This document shows positions 25,926 to 34,350 of a stretch of 64,000 nt of DNA, in pieces; position 1 is the first letter of the stretch, and the number at the start of each line of letters is the position of its first letter. The DNA is from UBA4877 sp002399285. GTDB taxonomy: Bacteria; Bacillota; Thermoanaerobacteria; Thermoanaerobacterales; UBA4877. The position numbers and the translations under genes were made by a program. The notes under the pieces were generated by a model. It did no database searches and was not told the DNA's origin. It saw nothing but the letters and a program-made list of their open reading frames with translations. The stretch lies in the NCBI GenBank assembly GCA_036771835.1, contig DAIPGN010000001.1, positions 310,001 to 374,000 on the forward strand. The letters are read 5' to 3'.

Positions 25926-27376
25926 TTAACCCCCAAAATATCTTTTACAATTATTCTTTCATCAAAGGGAATTGTCTTTTCTGCAAGTATTTGATATGTC
26001 TCATGACCCTTTCCCGCCAATAATACGACGTCCTTCTCTTTAGCTGTTTTTAGCGCAAATTCAATTGCCTCTTTTCTGTTTTCAATCCTATAATAATTTG
26101 AGTACTTCCCTTTTATTCCGGACTCTATATCATCGATGATATCTGCGGGATTTTCTTCTCTCGGGTTATCGGAAGTTACTATTACAATATCCGAAAGCTC
26201 GCATGCAATTTTGCCCATCTGCGATCTTTTGCCCTTATCTCTGTTGCCTCCGCATCCAAAGACCGTTATAGTCCTCGCATGTTCACATCCCTTAATGGCG
26301 TTCAATATATTCAAAAGACCGTCGGGCGTATGCGCATAATCAATGACCACACTATAGTCTACGGGCAATTTCATGACTTCAAATCTTCCCACTACGCCAT
26401 TAAATTGTTCCATCCCACGGATTATTTCCTTAGGCTCAAACCCCAGTGCGTATAATGTGGTAAAGGCCGCCAAAGCATTATATATGCTAAACAGCCCGGG
26501 AACTTTATAATTCACATTAAAGGATTTCCCATTTATCGTTATATCAAAATCGGAACCGTCGATTCTCAAATACTTTATTTTTGCCTTAATATCACCATGA
26601 TTAACTCCATATGTCAGCATTTTCGCTTTACGATTGCATTTCGACCTGACAGTATCAAAATAATTGTCATCGGCATTCAAAATAACATAGTCGGATGTTT
26701 TTTCAAAAAGTTTACTTTTGACATTGACATAATTTTCCATGGTACCGTGAAAATCCAAATGGTCCTGAGTGATATTGGTCAATATCCCAATTTTAAAATC
26801 CGCATATTCAACTCTTTTGAGGGCCAGGGAATGAGATGACACCTCCATAGCGCAGTATTTGACTCCATTTATCTCCATATCATGGAGGTATCGTTGTAAA
26901 TCCGGCGCCTCCGGCGTAGTATGTACAGATGGAATTTCTTCGTCGCCGACGATGTTTTTAATCGTGCCGATAAGACCCGCTTTTTCACCAAGATATTTCA
27001 GCACGCTCCTTATCAAAAAAGTAACTGTTGTCTTTCCATTTGTGCCGGTTACTCCTATGAGACAAAAGCTGCCGGAAGGAAAACCATAAATTTTATTTGA
27101 CAAATACGCTAATGCATCTCTTGTATCTTCGACTATTATATAAGGAGCCGGGTAATCTGCGAATACGTGATTGTTTTCAACCACCACAGCCTTGGCTCCC
27201 TTTGCTAAAGCATCCTTTATAAATTTATGTCCGTCGCTTTTAAAACCGTCTATGCATACAAAAACATCGCCATACTCCACTTCCCGAGAATCATATGACA
27301 CTCTTTCAATATCTACATCTTTAAAGTTTATAACCTTCTTATATTTCAGACCGTCAATCAAATCAGATAACCTCAT
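25922..27376 (-). CDS. murE: UDP-MurNAc-L-Ala-D-Glu--meso-DAP ligase MurE
   Basis: Adds the third residue of the stem peptide. P-loop IGVTGTNGKTTVTFLIR and TNITQDHLDFHGTMENY are present. The substrate-selecting motif reads SDNPREENP, the DNPR form found in meso-diaminopimelate-adding enzymes, so the wall peptide should contain meso-DAP and not lysine. Start ATG is behind GAGGAGG. A promoter-like sequence and palindrome lie just upstream, in the gap after the PBP gene. Confidence 0.96.
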   Translation of the reverse strand: MRLSDLIDGLKYKKVINFKDVDIERVSYDSREVEYGDVFVCIDGFKSDGHKFIKDALAKGAKAVVVENNHVFADYPAPYIIVEDTRDALAYLSNKIYGFPSGSFCLIGVTGTNGKTTVTFLIRSVLKYLGEKAGLIGTIKNIVGDEEIPSVHTTPEAPDLQRYLHDMEINGVKYCAMEVSSHSLALKRVEYADFKIGILTNITQDHLDFHGTMENYVNVKSKLFEKTSDYVILNADDNYFDTVRSKCNRKAKMLTYGVNHGDIKAKIKYLRIDGSDFDITINGKSFNVNYKVPGLFSIYNALAAFTTLYALGFEPKEIIRGMEQFNGVVGRFEVMKLPVDYSVVIDYAHTPDGLLNILNAIKGCEHARTITVFGCGGNRDKGKRSQMGKIACELSDIVIVTSDNPREENPADIIDDIESGIKGKYSNYYRIENRKEAIEFALKTAKEKDVVLLAGKGHETYQILAEKTIPFDERIIVKDILGVK

Positions 27377-27411
27377 AACTCCTCCTCATTTCGTCCGTCT
27401 CGGCTCTATAT

Positions 27412-27445
27412 AGTATAATAACACCTACTGCATTTACCTGTAAAT
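27412..27445 (-). promoter_or_regulatory. Candidate internal dcw promoter before murE
   Basis: On the minus strand TTTACA (27444-27439), an 18-nt spacer and TATTAT (27420-27415) resemble a sigma-A promoter. The -35 lies inside a 14-bp palindrome, ATTTACAGGTAAAT (27445-27432), which could be an operator. The PBP-murE gap of 84 nt is the largest before murG in this operon. Confidence 0.4.
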
Positions 27446-27460
27446 AAACCGCACCTATTA

Positions 27461-29557
27461 TTAGTTGGAATCACCTGATTTAAATTGCAGTGAAATAATG
27501 CTGCCGGGCTCAACTTCCGTACCCGCAGGGGGATCTTGAGATACGCAAAAACCGTCGCCCTTGATATTGACCTTAAGGCCATAGGACGTGAGTATATCGC
27601 TGGCTTCACGTATGGTCTTCCCTTTTAGATCCGGTACCTTTACCTTCCCTGTGCTTTTACCGTCCAGATATAGTATAACCATAGACCCTTCTTTTATTTT
27701 TTCACCCTGCTTAGGTATCTGATCTATAATCTTATTTCCTATCCCCTCGACGCTGTATTGAAGCTTTAATCCATCCAGTGATTTTGTAGCATCCCCTATA
27801 TTTTTGCCAACCAAATCGGGAACCGTGACATCTTGCTTCACATATTTTGAATCCGCTTGAGTATACTGAGGCTCAACATTCAAATAATGCAAAGTATCCG
27901 TCATAATACTTTTCACCACAGGCGCCGCAATAGCGCCTCCCATATGAGAAGAACTGCTCGGTTCATCTATTACGACAAGCACGGCGATACGCGGATCATT
28001 GGCCGGAGCAAATGCGGCAAAAGACGCCACATATTTCCCAGGCTGATATTTTTCAGATGTACCGGTCTTACCCGCGACTCTATATCCTTCAATATAAGCA
28101 CTGTGGCCTGTTCCGTTAGCAACGACGCCTTCAAGGATATCGCGCATTTTTGCCGACGTATCCTCCGAAATTACCTGCCTTACAACAGTAGGTTTATATT
28201 CCTTTATTATTTCGTCCTTGTCATCCATTACCGATTTTACAATGGTGGGCTGCATTAATTTACCGCCGTTTGCTATAGCAGAAAAAGCAGTTATCATCTG
28301 TATAGGAGTGACAGATATACCCTGTCCAAAGGATATAGTAGCCAGCTCGACAGGGCCTACTTTTTCAACCGGATTAACAATACCGGTACTTTCTCCGGGT
28401 AACCTTATTCCGGTCTTTTGTCCAAATCCAAATGCATTGATATATTTATAAAATGTTTCTTTACCCATTTTTTGCGCTACATTGACAAACACCACATTGC
28501 AGGAATTTTGTACGCCTTCCCTAAACGTCTCATGCCCATGCGGGTTGTAATATCTCCAGCAGTTGATCTTTTGTCCCGCCACCATAATATATCCGGGATC
28601 ATAAAACTCTGTATCCGGCGTTACTACGCCATCTTCAAGCGCGGCTGCCGCCGTTACGGCTTTAAACACCGATCCGGGTTCATAAGTATTGGAAATAGAA
28701 TAGTTCCTCCATAAATTGTACCAATTGTCTTTTGGTCCAGAAAAGGGATCATTGGGATTATAGTCAGGTCTGTTGGCCATAGCTAATATTTCCCCTGTTT
28801 TTGGGTCCATGACAATCGCGCTTATTCCCTTGGCAGGTTTATCATCAAGATAGGCCTGGTCTATTGCCTTCTCGGCATAATGTTGTATTACCTCATCTAT
28901 GGTTGAAACTATATTATATCCGTCTTCCGGTTTATAGTACTCTGATGTTGAATCATCGATTTTACGACCCGATGCATCCTTTGGTGTGGAGACCCGGCCC
29001 GGCACGCCGGTCAATATATTGTTAAATATGGCTTCCAAACCGTCCAGGCCTTGATTATCTGTTCCGGTAAAACCCAATACATGTGATGCCAAATTATTAT
29101 TCGGATAATATCTTCTTATATCATCAGTGACAGATATTCCGGTTAAATTCAATTTCCTGATCTTCAATATCGTATCATTTTCGACTTTTCTTTTTAATAT
29201 AACCTCTTGATAATTTTTATTTTCTATCTTTTTTAATATATCCTTTTCACTCATATTCAGTAAAGGCGCCAACTCCTTTGCTGTCTTATCCGTATCTTTA
29301 ACGCTTCGCGGCAATGCGGTGACCATACCGGCGCTGGCACTGACCACCAATTCTTGGCCGTTTCTGTCTAATATAGCGCCCCGGCCCGGTGTCACCATTA
29401 TATCCAACGTAGATTGGTTCATTGCCATCTGCTTTAGTTTGTTGCCCTGTACAAGTTGTATCCACGCTAATCTGCCGATCAGAGCAACACCTATGATCAT
29501 CATTAAAATCAAATAAAATAACAGCCTCTTTTTAACGCCATTATATGATGACGGCAA
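27461..29557 (-). CDS. Class B penicillin-binding protein with two PASTA domains (PBP2/SpoVD type)
   Basis: Septal transpeptidase partner of FtsW. N-terminal TM helix (about 10-35), PBP dimerisation domain, then the transpeptidase domain with EPGSVFKAV (S-x-x-K nucleophile), NSCNVVFVN (S-x-N) and VAGKTGTSEKY (K-T-G). Two PASTA domains close the protein (VPDLVGKNIGDATKSL and VPDLKGKTIREASDIL). The start is uncertain: a GTG at 29566 lies inside a GAGGTGA site, while the TTG at 29557 sits 5 nt after it and is preferred. Two-PASTA PBPs in this position are called PbpB or SpoVD; only one copy is present here. Confidence 0.92.
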   Translation of the reverse strand: MPSSYNGVKKRLLFYLILMMIIGVALIGRLAWIQLVQGNKLKQMAMNQSTLDIMVTPGRGAILDRNGQELVVSASAGMVTALPRSVKDTDKTAKELAPLLNMSEKDILKKIENKNYQEVILKRKVENDTILKIRKLNLTGISVTDDIRRYYPNNNLASHVLGFTGTDNQGLDGLEAIFNNILTGVPGRVSTPKDASGRKIDDSTSEYYKPEDGYNIVSTIDEVIQHYAEKAIDQAYLDDKPAKGISAIVMDPKTGEILAMANRPDYNPNDPFSGPKDNWYNLWRNYSISNTYEPGSVFKAVTAAAALEDGVVTPDTEFYDPGYIMVAGQKINCWRYYNPHGHETFREGVQNSCNVVFVNVAQKMGKETFYKYINAFGFGQKTGIRLPGESTGIVNPVEKVGPVELATISFGQGISVTPIQMITAFSAIANGGKLMQPTIVKSVMDDKDEIIKEYKPTVVRQVISEDTSAKMRDILEGVVANGTGHSAYIEGYRVAGKTGTSEKYQPGKYVASFAAFAPANDPRIAVLVVIDEPSSSSHMGGAIAAPVVKSIMTDTLHYLNVEPQYTQADSKYVKQDVTVPDLVGKNIGDATKSLDGLKLQYSVEGIGNKIIDQIPKQGEKIKEGSMVILYLDGKSTGKVKVPDLKGKTIREASDILTSYGLKVNIKGDGFCVSQDPPAGTEVEPGSIISLQFKSGDSN

Positions 29558-29573
29558 TACAATCACCTCAGGA

Positions 29574-30017
29574 TCATCTTGTAATTACCCCAAACACCTT
29601 AACAAAAAAATTGCCGAAGTCCGGATTATCATTCCGTATATCCGCAGGCTTTGCCTTCGCTATATTATAGTTGTTTACATTAACATACACAATATTTTCT
29701 TCGGTCGGTTTATGCATATGCAGCTTAGATATGGCCGTCTTCTCAATGGTAGTTAAATTTTCCGTCTTAGCTACCTTTACATTCAAATTTTGGTTATTTC
29801 CCATGAGTGTAGATAATTCACTTTCCATTTTGTTTATTTCATAATTCAATCTGGTGATTCTGACATATCTGTATGTCACCGTTATTGCCACAGTACAAAG
29901 TAAAGCCGCTGCAATAAAATTCTTGAATTTAAATTTACGCGGCTTTTTCTTTTGAGTTCGATCTGCATCATCATTGTAATCATAGTCAAAACTTTCGACC
30001 CCATAGTTCTCTATCAA
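29574..30017 (-). CDS. ftsL: Cell division protein FtsL
   Basis: 147 residues: an acidic/basic cytoplasmic N-terminus (NDDADRTQKKKPRKFKFK), one TM helix (about 30-50) and an extracytoplasmic coiled coil (about 55-100, LNYEINKMESELSTLMGNNQNLNVKVAKTE). This is the layout of FtsL, which pairs with a DivIC-type protein and FtsQ. Sequence similarity in this family is low, so the call leans on topology and position between rsmH and the PBP gene. The start is a TTG, 7 nt after GGAGAGG. Confidence 0.85.
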   Translation of the reverse strand: MIENYGVESFDYDYNDDADRTQKKKPRKFKFKNFIAAALLCTVAITVTYRYVRITRLNYEINKMESELSTLMGNNQNLNVKVAKTENLTTIEKTAISKLHMHKPTEENIVYVNVNNYNIAKAKPADIRNDNPDFGNFFVKVFGVITR

Positions 30018-30045
30018 TTTTATTCCTCTCCCCTTATATATAGAA

Positions 30046-30981
30046 CTAAGTCAAAACCCGTTCCCCCACCCTCAATTTTGCGCTTCTGGCACGAGGGTTA
30101 TTATCTATTTCAATCAAATCAGGTATAATTGGTTTTTTTGTTATCAATTTTAATTCTTGCTTTTGTTTACAAATAGACTCAGGCAGATTTTGCATATATA
30201 TCCCGGGGTTTTCCAGACTTTTAAAGGTCTGTTTTACGATCCTGTCCTCCAGAGAATGAAAGCTTATAATGCATATCCTGCCGCCCGGCTTTATTATGTC
30301 TACAAAGTCCGTGATGGCATCCTGAAGAACATCCAATTCCGAATTGACCGTAATCCTCAATGCCTGAAATGTTCTCTTTGCCGGATGAGGACCTGTTCTG
30401 CGTGCTCTGGCAGGTATCGCGGATTTAATTATTTCGACCAATTGAGTAGTCGTATTAATTTCTTCTCTTGTTCTGGCATCCGCAATAAACTTAGCTATCC
30501 TTGAAGACCATCTTTCTTCACCGTATTCGGAGATGATCTTTGCGATATCATTCTCCGGCCACTCATTCACTATCTCTTTCGCAGTAAGGTCGCTCTCTTC
30601 ATCCATCCTCATATCAAGAGGACCCTCATGTTGATATGAGAAACCCCTCGAAGGGTCGTCTACCTGAATAGACGAAAAACCGAGATCCAAAACAGCACCG
30701 TCAATGTAGTCGATGCCCAATCCTTTTATAATATCTTTTATATTTGCAAAATTATCTTTTATCAGTACCGTTCTGTCTGAATAATCGCTTAGGTTTTTTT
30801 GTGCAATTTCCAATGCATTCCTATCTCTGTCTATCCCGATTAATTTCCCACCGTCTAATCTCTTTAATATTTCCGTGGCATGCCCGCCAGCTCCTAAAGT
30901 GCCGTCCACATATATCCCATCACTTTTGATGTTCAACATTTCTACAGTTTCAATAAGCAAAACGGGTTTATGTTCGCCCAT
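30046..30981 (-). CDS. rsmH: 16S rRNA (cytosine-1402-N4) methyltransferase RsmH
   Basis: SAM-dependent rRNA methyltransferase (MraW). Motifs: HKPVLLIETVEML, YVDGTLGAGGHATEIL (SAM loop), DLGFSSIQVDDPSRGFSY, PARARRTGPHPAKRTFQALRI and CIISFHSLEDRIVKQ. The frame is open to a GTG at 30990 that overlaps the AGGAG ribosome-binding site; the ATG at 30981 is 8 nt after it and gives 311 residues. It is the second gene of the dcw operon. Confidence 0.97.
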   Translation of the reverse strand: MGEHKPVLLIETVEMLNIKSDGIYVDGTLGAGGHATEILKRLDGGKLIGIDRDRNALEIAQKNLSDYSDRTVLIKDNFANIKDIIKGLGIDYIDGAVLDLGFSSIQVDDPSRGFSYQHEGPLDMRMDEESDLTAKEIVNEWPENDIAKIISEYGEERWSSRIAKFIADARTREEINTTTQLVEIIKSAIPARARRTGPHPAKRTFQALRITVNSELDVLQDAITDFVDIIKPGGRICIISFHSLEDRIVKQTFKSLENPGIYMQNLPESICKQKQELKLITKKPIIPDLIEIDNNPRARSAKLRVGERVLT

Positions 30982-30993
30982 AAAAAACACTCC

Positions 30994-31425
30994 TTACAAA
31001 TCTAAATCCTCAAGTTTTTCAGCTATATCTTCATAAGTATATTCGCTGTCGTTATTATAGTCTTCCCAACTTTCCTGGCTCCATATCTCCAGCCTTGCCG
31101 AAACGCCTAAAATCATTACATTCTCATTTATTTTCGCATATTCGCGCAGGTTTTGCGGAACCAATACCCTGCCTTGACTATCTATCTCACATTCCACCGC
31201 TCCGGAAAAGAAAAACCTTTCAAATGTCCTGCTGTCCTTTTTATTTATCGGCAGTTTCCTCAACTTTCCTTCCACGGCTTCCCACTCATCGAGAGGATAG
31301 ACAAACAAACACCCGTCAAGCCCTTTTGTCATGACAAAGCGCTCTCCGAGCTCCTGACGAAACTTCGCCGGAATTATAACTCTTCCCTTTGGATCCAGCG
31401 TATGTCTATACTCTCCGATTAACAT
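30994..31425 (-). CDS. mraZ: Transcriptional regulator MraZ
   Basis: DNA-binding protein of the SpoVT/AbrB-like double fold, which binds direct repeats upstream of its own operon. Two repeats of the domain are visible: EYRHTLDPKGRVIIPAKFR and ECEIDSQGRVLVPQNLREYA. The frame reaches further upstream, but the ATG at 31425, 8 nt after GGAG, gives the canonical 143 residues. It heads the dcw operon and lies just downstream of four candidate MraZ boxes. Confidence 0.96.
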   Translation of the reverse strand: MLIGEYRHTLDPKGRVIIPAKFRQELGERFVMTKGLDGCLFVYPLDEWEAVEGKLRKLPINKKDSRTFERFFFSGAVECEIDSQGRVLVPQNLREYAKINENVMILGVSARLEIWSQESWEDYNNDSEYTYEDIAEKLEDLDL

Positions 31426-31440
31426 ATCAATATCTCCATT

Positions 31441-31480
31441 CAACACTTTAAACCATTTTGCACCACTTTACTCCACTGTA
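31441..31480 (-). promoter_or_regulatory. MraZ-box array in the dcw promoter region
   Basis: Read on the minus strand, the 40 nt divide into four 10-mers with a shared pattern around AAGTGG: TACAGTGGAG, TAAAGTGGTG, CAAAATGGTT, TAAAGTGTTG. The exact 10-bp period puts every copy on the same face of the helix, as in known MraZ operators. TAAGAT just upstream is a possible -10; I found no convincing -35. Confidence 0.75.
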
Positions 31481-31514
31481 TCTTAATTCTCTATAAGTTT
31501 TAAAAATCCTTCTT

Positions 31515-31556
31515 AAAATAAAAAAAAAGAGAGAAAAAATTAATTTTTCTCTCTCG
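31515..31556 (-). terminator. Terminator overlapping the end of the M16 protease gene
   Basis: On the minus strand AGAGAGAAAAA (31554-31544) pairs with TTTTTCTCTCT (31539-31529), followed by a run of nine T. The last codons and the stop codon of the M16 gene form part of the stem. It insulates the dcw promoter from upstream transcription. Confidence 0.88.
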
Positions 31557-32838
31557 GCAAAACCACGGACGTTACCGCTTTATCAAAATCCATCAATTCC
31601 CTCCATGCACTGTTCACTTCACTGATAGTAGTTTTATTGACCATGTCAAGATATTCGAATATGTTTATACCCTTGACCATGAATGAATTGTACAGATATC
31701 CAAGCGTCTCTATTGAATCAAACACTTTTATGATAGCGCCCTTCATCACTTTTTTGGCTTTCATAAATTCCTCTTCATTAATGCCCTTTTCTTTTTTATC
31801 GGATATAACATCTTTAATCCTCTCATTTACGGCTTGCGGCGATTTAGCAGCGCATGAAACAACCGCAAAACCATAATCGTTTTCAATTTCATATTCATAA
31901 CCAAAATTAGATGTAATCATACCTTCATTATAGAGCTCACTGTATAATTCGGAACTCCTGCCGAACAGTGCCTCTAAAGCAAAGGAGATCTCAACATATC
32001 TCTTCAATAGCAACCTGTGGCTGCCTTCTCTCTTATTATCTTTAAAACCTAATACCATCAGCGGAATAGATACATCCATGCTGCTCTCAACATAATCATT
32101 ATTAATTTCCACCGGTTCATCAGGATATATTCTTACAATATCGCCGTCGCCCCGGAGCTTTATTCTGCTGTTTAAATAATCGAAGACTGTCTGTGGTTCA
32201 ACATCCCCGACAGATAAATATACCATATTTCCCGGTCTGTAAAAGGTGCTGTGACATAAATAAAGAATATCCTTATCTATACTTTTCACGCTGTCTACCG
32301 TGCCGCCTACATCGATTTTTATAGGGTGTTTGATATACATTGCATTTAGTAGATTGTTATATATTTCCCTATCAGGGTCATCATCGTACATTTTCAGTTC
32401 CTGTATTATTATACCCTTTTCCTTTTCCACAGTTTCATATGTAAAATATGGAGTTTGTACGGCATCTAAAAGTACATCCAATGCCTCATAATAATTATCC
32501 GTACTCACAAAATAATAACTGGTATGCGTATTTGTCGTATATGCGTTAGCCGATACTCCCAACTTATCAAATTTATCAAATACACTGCCATATTCTTTCT
32601 CGAACATTTTATGCTCAAGAAAATGGGCGACTCCGTCGGGAACCTTAATGGGGTTTTCGTCATTGGAGTTCATGAAATTGCTGTCATTTGAACCATATTT
32701 CACCGTAACCGATGCGAAGCATTTGCTAAAACCCTTCTTGGGAATGACATAGGCATCCAGTCCATTATCATATTTTTTCCTATAAACAACTTCATTCAGT
32801 GAATTATCTCTAATGATTTCATCCAGTTCCATACTCAT
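31540..32838 (-). CDS. M16 family zinc peptidase, catalytic partner (YmfH-like)
   Basis: Pitrilysin-type peptidase with the inverted zinc motif HFLEH in GVAHFLEHKMFEKE and a downstream Glu in ETVEKEKGIIIQELKMYDDDP. It is 432 residues long, in keeping with a two-domain bacterial M16B subunit. It forms a pair with the non-catalytic homologue encoded just upstream, as with YmfF/YmfH in Bacillus. The substrate is unknown. Possible starts: ATG at 32838 (4 nt after AGGAG) or ATG at 32832 (10 nt). Confidence 0.88.
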   Translation of the reverse strand: MSMELDEIIRDNSLNEVVYRKKYDNGLDAYVIPKKGFSKCFASVTVKYGSNDSNFMNSNDENPIKVPDGVAHFLEHKMFEKEYGSVFDKFDKLGVSANAYTTNTHTSYYFVSTDNYYEALDVLLDAVQTPYFTYETVEKEKGIIIQELKMYDDDPDREIYNNLLNAMYIKHPIKIDVGGTVDSVKSIDKDILYLCHSTFYRPGNMVYLSVGDVEPQTVFDYLNSRIKLRGDGDIVRIYPDEPVEINNDYVESSMDVSIPLMVLGFKDNKREGSHRLLLKRYVEISFALEALFGRSSELYSELYNEGMITSNFGYEYEIENDYGFAVVSCAAKSPQAVNERIKDVISDKKEKGINEEEFMKAKKVMKGAIIKVFDSIETLGYLYNSFMVKGINIFEYLDMVNKTTISEVNSAWRELMDFDKAVTSVVLPREKN

Positions 32839-32851
32839 CACGCTCCTATGA

Positions 32852-34114
32852 TTATTTGTTTTTTAAAAAATATATCATATGCTTATTTAATTTATTTGCC
32901 GTATTGGCCACATCATCTATACTTAATTTAGATATTCTGTCTATATAATACTCGGGGCTATAATTATTGCCGGTCAATAACTCACTCAGATAAAAATCCG
33001 CCCTTCGGTTGGGATTATCATTGATCGACCTGAAGGCATATGTCAACTCCGCTTTAGATGCGCCGAATTCATGTTCGCTGATAATACCATTTTTTAAATC
33101 ATCGATTTGTTTATCTATAATCTTCAAAACGGCTTCATAATTCTCAGCCTCTATACCGCAGTAAATTTCCAATATACCTTTGAATCGTTCAAGCCGTGAG
33201 GAAGCATAATATGCCAAGCTTTCCTTTTCCCTCACATTTGTAAACAGTTTTGACTGAGGTCCTCCTCCTAGTATTGCATTTAATAATAATAAGCTAAAAT
33301 AGTCTTCCGACGATGGATCTACACAATCGGTATATCCTATGGAGAGTTTGCCCTGTACCACATTCATGGATTCATCAAAATAATCCGGTTCTTCTTTTTT
33401 CGTTATTATATCCCCGGTAAAATAATCATTTTTTGATTGCTTACATATTTTTATATTATCGTTTATCTTTTGCAGAATGTCTTCGGATTCTAAGCATCCC
33501 GTCACGACCAAAACTATTCTTGTCCTGTTAAAAACGTCATTATAATAGGCTGCCAAACTTTTTTCATCAATACTATCTATATCTTCCAGTTTGCCCAGAG
33601 GGTATACTGCATAGGGATCATCCCTGCACATCAGCTCTATGCATCTTTCAACCGCATATGTCCTTTTGTCATTGATCCTTGCCTCTATCATCTTTCTGAT
33701 ATTATCTTTATCTATTTTCACATACTTCATATTGAATTTGTCATCCTCTATCAGAGGATGAAATAATATTTCATTTAAGAATTTAAGTCCATCGTCAATA
33801 AGAGAACCCCCGTCTGTATACTTATCATTTAACACACTCAAGTTGTAATCGGCAATTTGTATATTGCCCTTTTTAAATACGTCAATATTGAATTGCGCTC
33901 CGTACATATTGTCCAGCTTGCTCTCTATTTCCATTAAAGTAGGCAGGTCCATTGATCCGTGCTTTAAAACCAAAGGCAGCAGCGCAAATTTTGTTGCATT
34001 GGTACCGAGCTGCTCCATTATATAGAAATTAAAGGTCGTACTCTTGAAGTGTTCCGCCTCGTCAAGTATAACGGCGAAATTATCATTGATTTGGAATATC
34101 TCTTTCTCAGACAT
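32852..34114 (-). CDS. M16 family peptidase-like protein, non-catalytic partner (YmfF-like)
   Basis: 420 residues with the M16 fold signatures (TNVREKESLAYYASSRLERFKGILEIYCGI and ELLTGNNYSPEYYIDRISKL) but without the HxxEH zinc motif: the matching segment reads LPLVLKHGSMDLPTLMEIE. It is therefore presumably inactive and may form a heterodimer with the following catalytic M16 protein, with 13 nt between the genes. The ATG is behind GAGGAGGT. A good sigma-A-type promoter lies upstream. Confidence 0.85.
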   Translation of the reverse strand: MSEKEIFQINDNFAVILDEAEHFKSTTFNFYIMEQLGTNATKFALLPLVLKHGSMDLPTLMEIESKLDNMYGAQFNIDVFKKGNIQIADYNLSVLNDKYTDGGSLIDDGLKFLNEILFHPLIEDDKFNMKYVKIDKDNIRKMIEARINDKRTYAVERCIELMCRDDPYAVYPLGKLEDIDSIDEKSLAAYYNDVFNRTRIVLVVTGCLESEDILQKINDNIKICKQSKNDYFTGDIITKKEEPDYFDESMNVVQGKLSIGYTDCVDPSSEDYFSLLLLNAILGGGPQSKLFTNVREKESLAYYASSRLERFKGILEIYCGIEAENYEAVLKIIDKQIDDLKNGIISEHEFGASKAELTYAFRSINDNPNRRADFYLSELLTGNNYSPEYYIDRISKLSIDDVANTANKLNKHMIYFLKNK

Positions 34115-34141
34115 ACTTGTACCTCCTCTGTTAATGTAATA

Positions 34142-34170
34142 TATATATATTATCTCATAACACTTGTCAA
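34142..34170 (-). promoter_or_regulatory. Sigma-A-type promoter for the M16 gene pair
   Basis: On the minus strand TTGACA (34170-34165), a 17-nt spacer and TATATA (34147-34142) lie 28 nt before the start codon. The -35 matches the consensus exactly. Confidence 0.7.
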
Positions 34171-34200
34171 AAATACTATAATTTGCTTTGTAATTTTGCT

Positions 34201-34350
34201 GTGACCCTTGACATTGAATATGAGGAGAGAAGTGCGCAACAACCTGGACATGGAAATGAATCAGCCAACCATGAGAAAACAGTTACAGGTTTTGCCGCAA
34301 GCAAAGAAAAATTGAAAAATAACTTTGGCTATGACTTATTCCATGCATAA
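34201..34350 (+). other. Unexplained 49-codon open frame, possible gene remnant
   Basis: GTG-initiated frame on the plus strand, ending at TAA 34348-34350 and overlapping the 3' end of the minus-strand MFS gene by about 20 nt. The translation is hydrophilic (for example RSAQQPGHGNESANHEKTV) and reads more like protein than random AT-rich sequence. It has no Shine-Dalgarno and I do not recognise it. It may be the tail of a decayed gene or chance. Confidence 0.25.
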
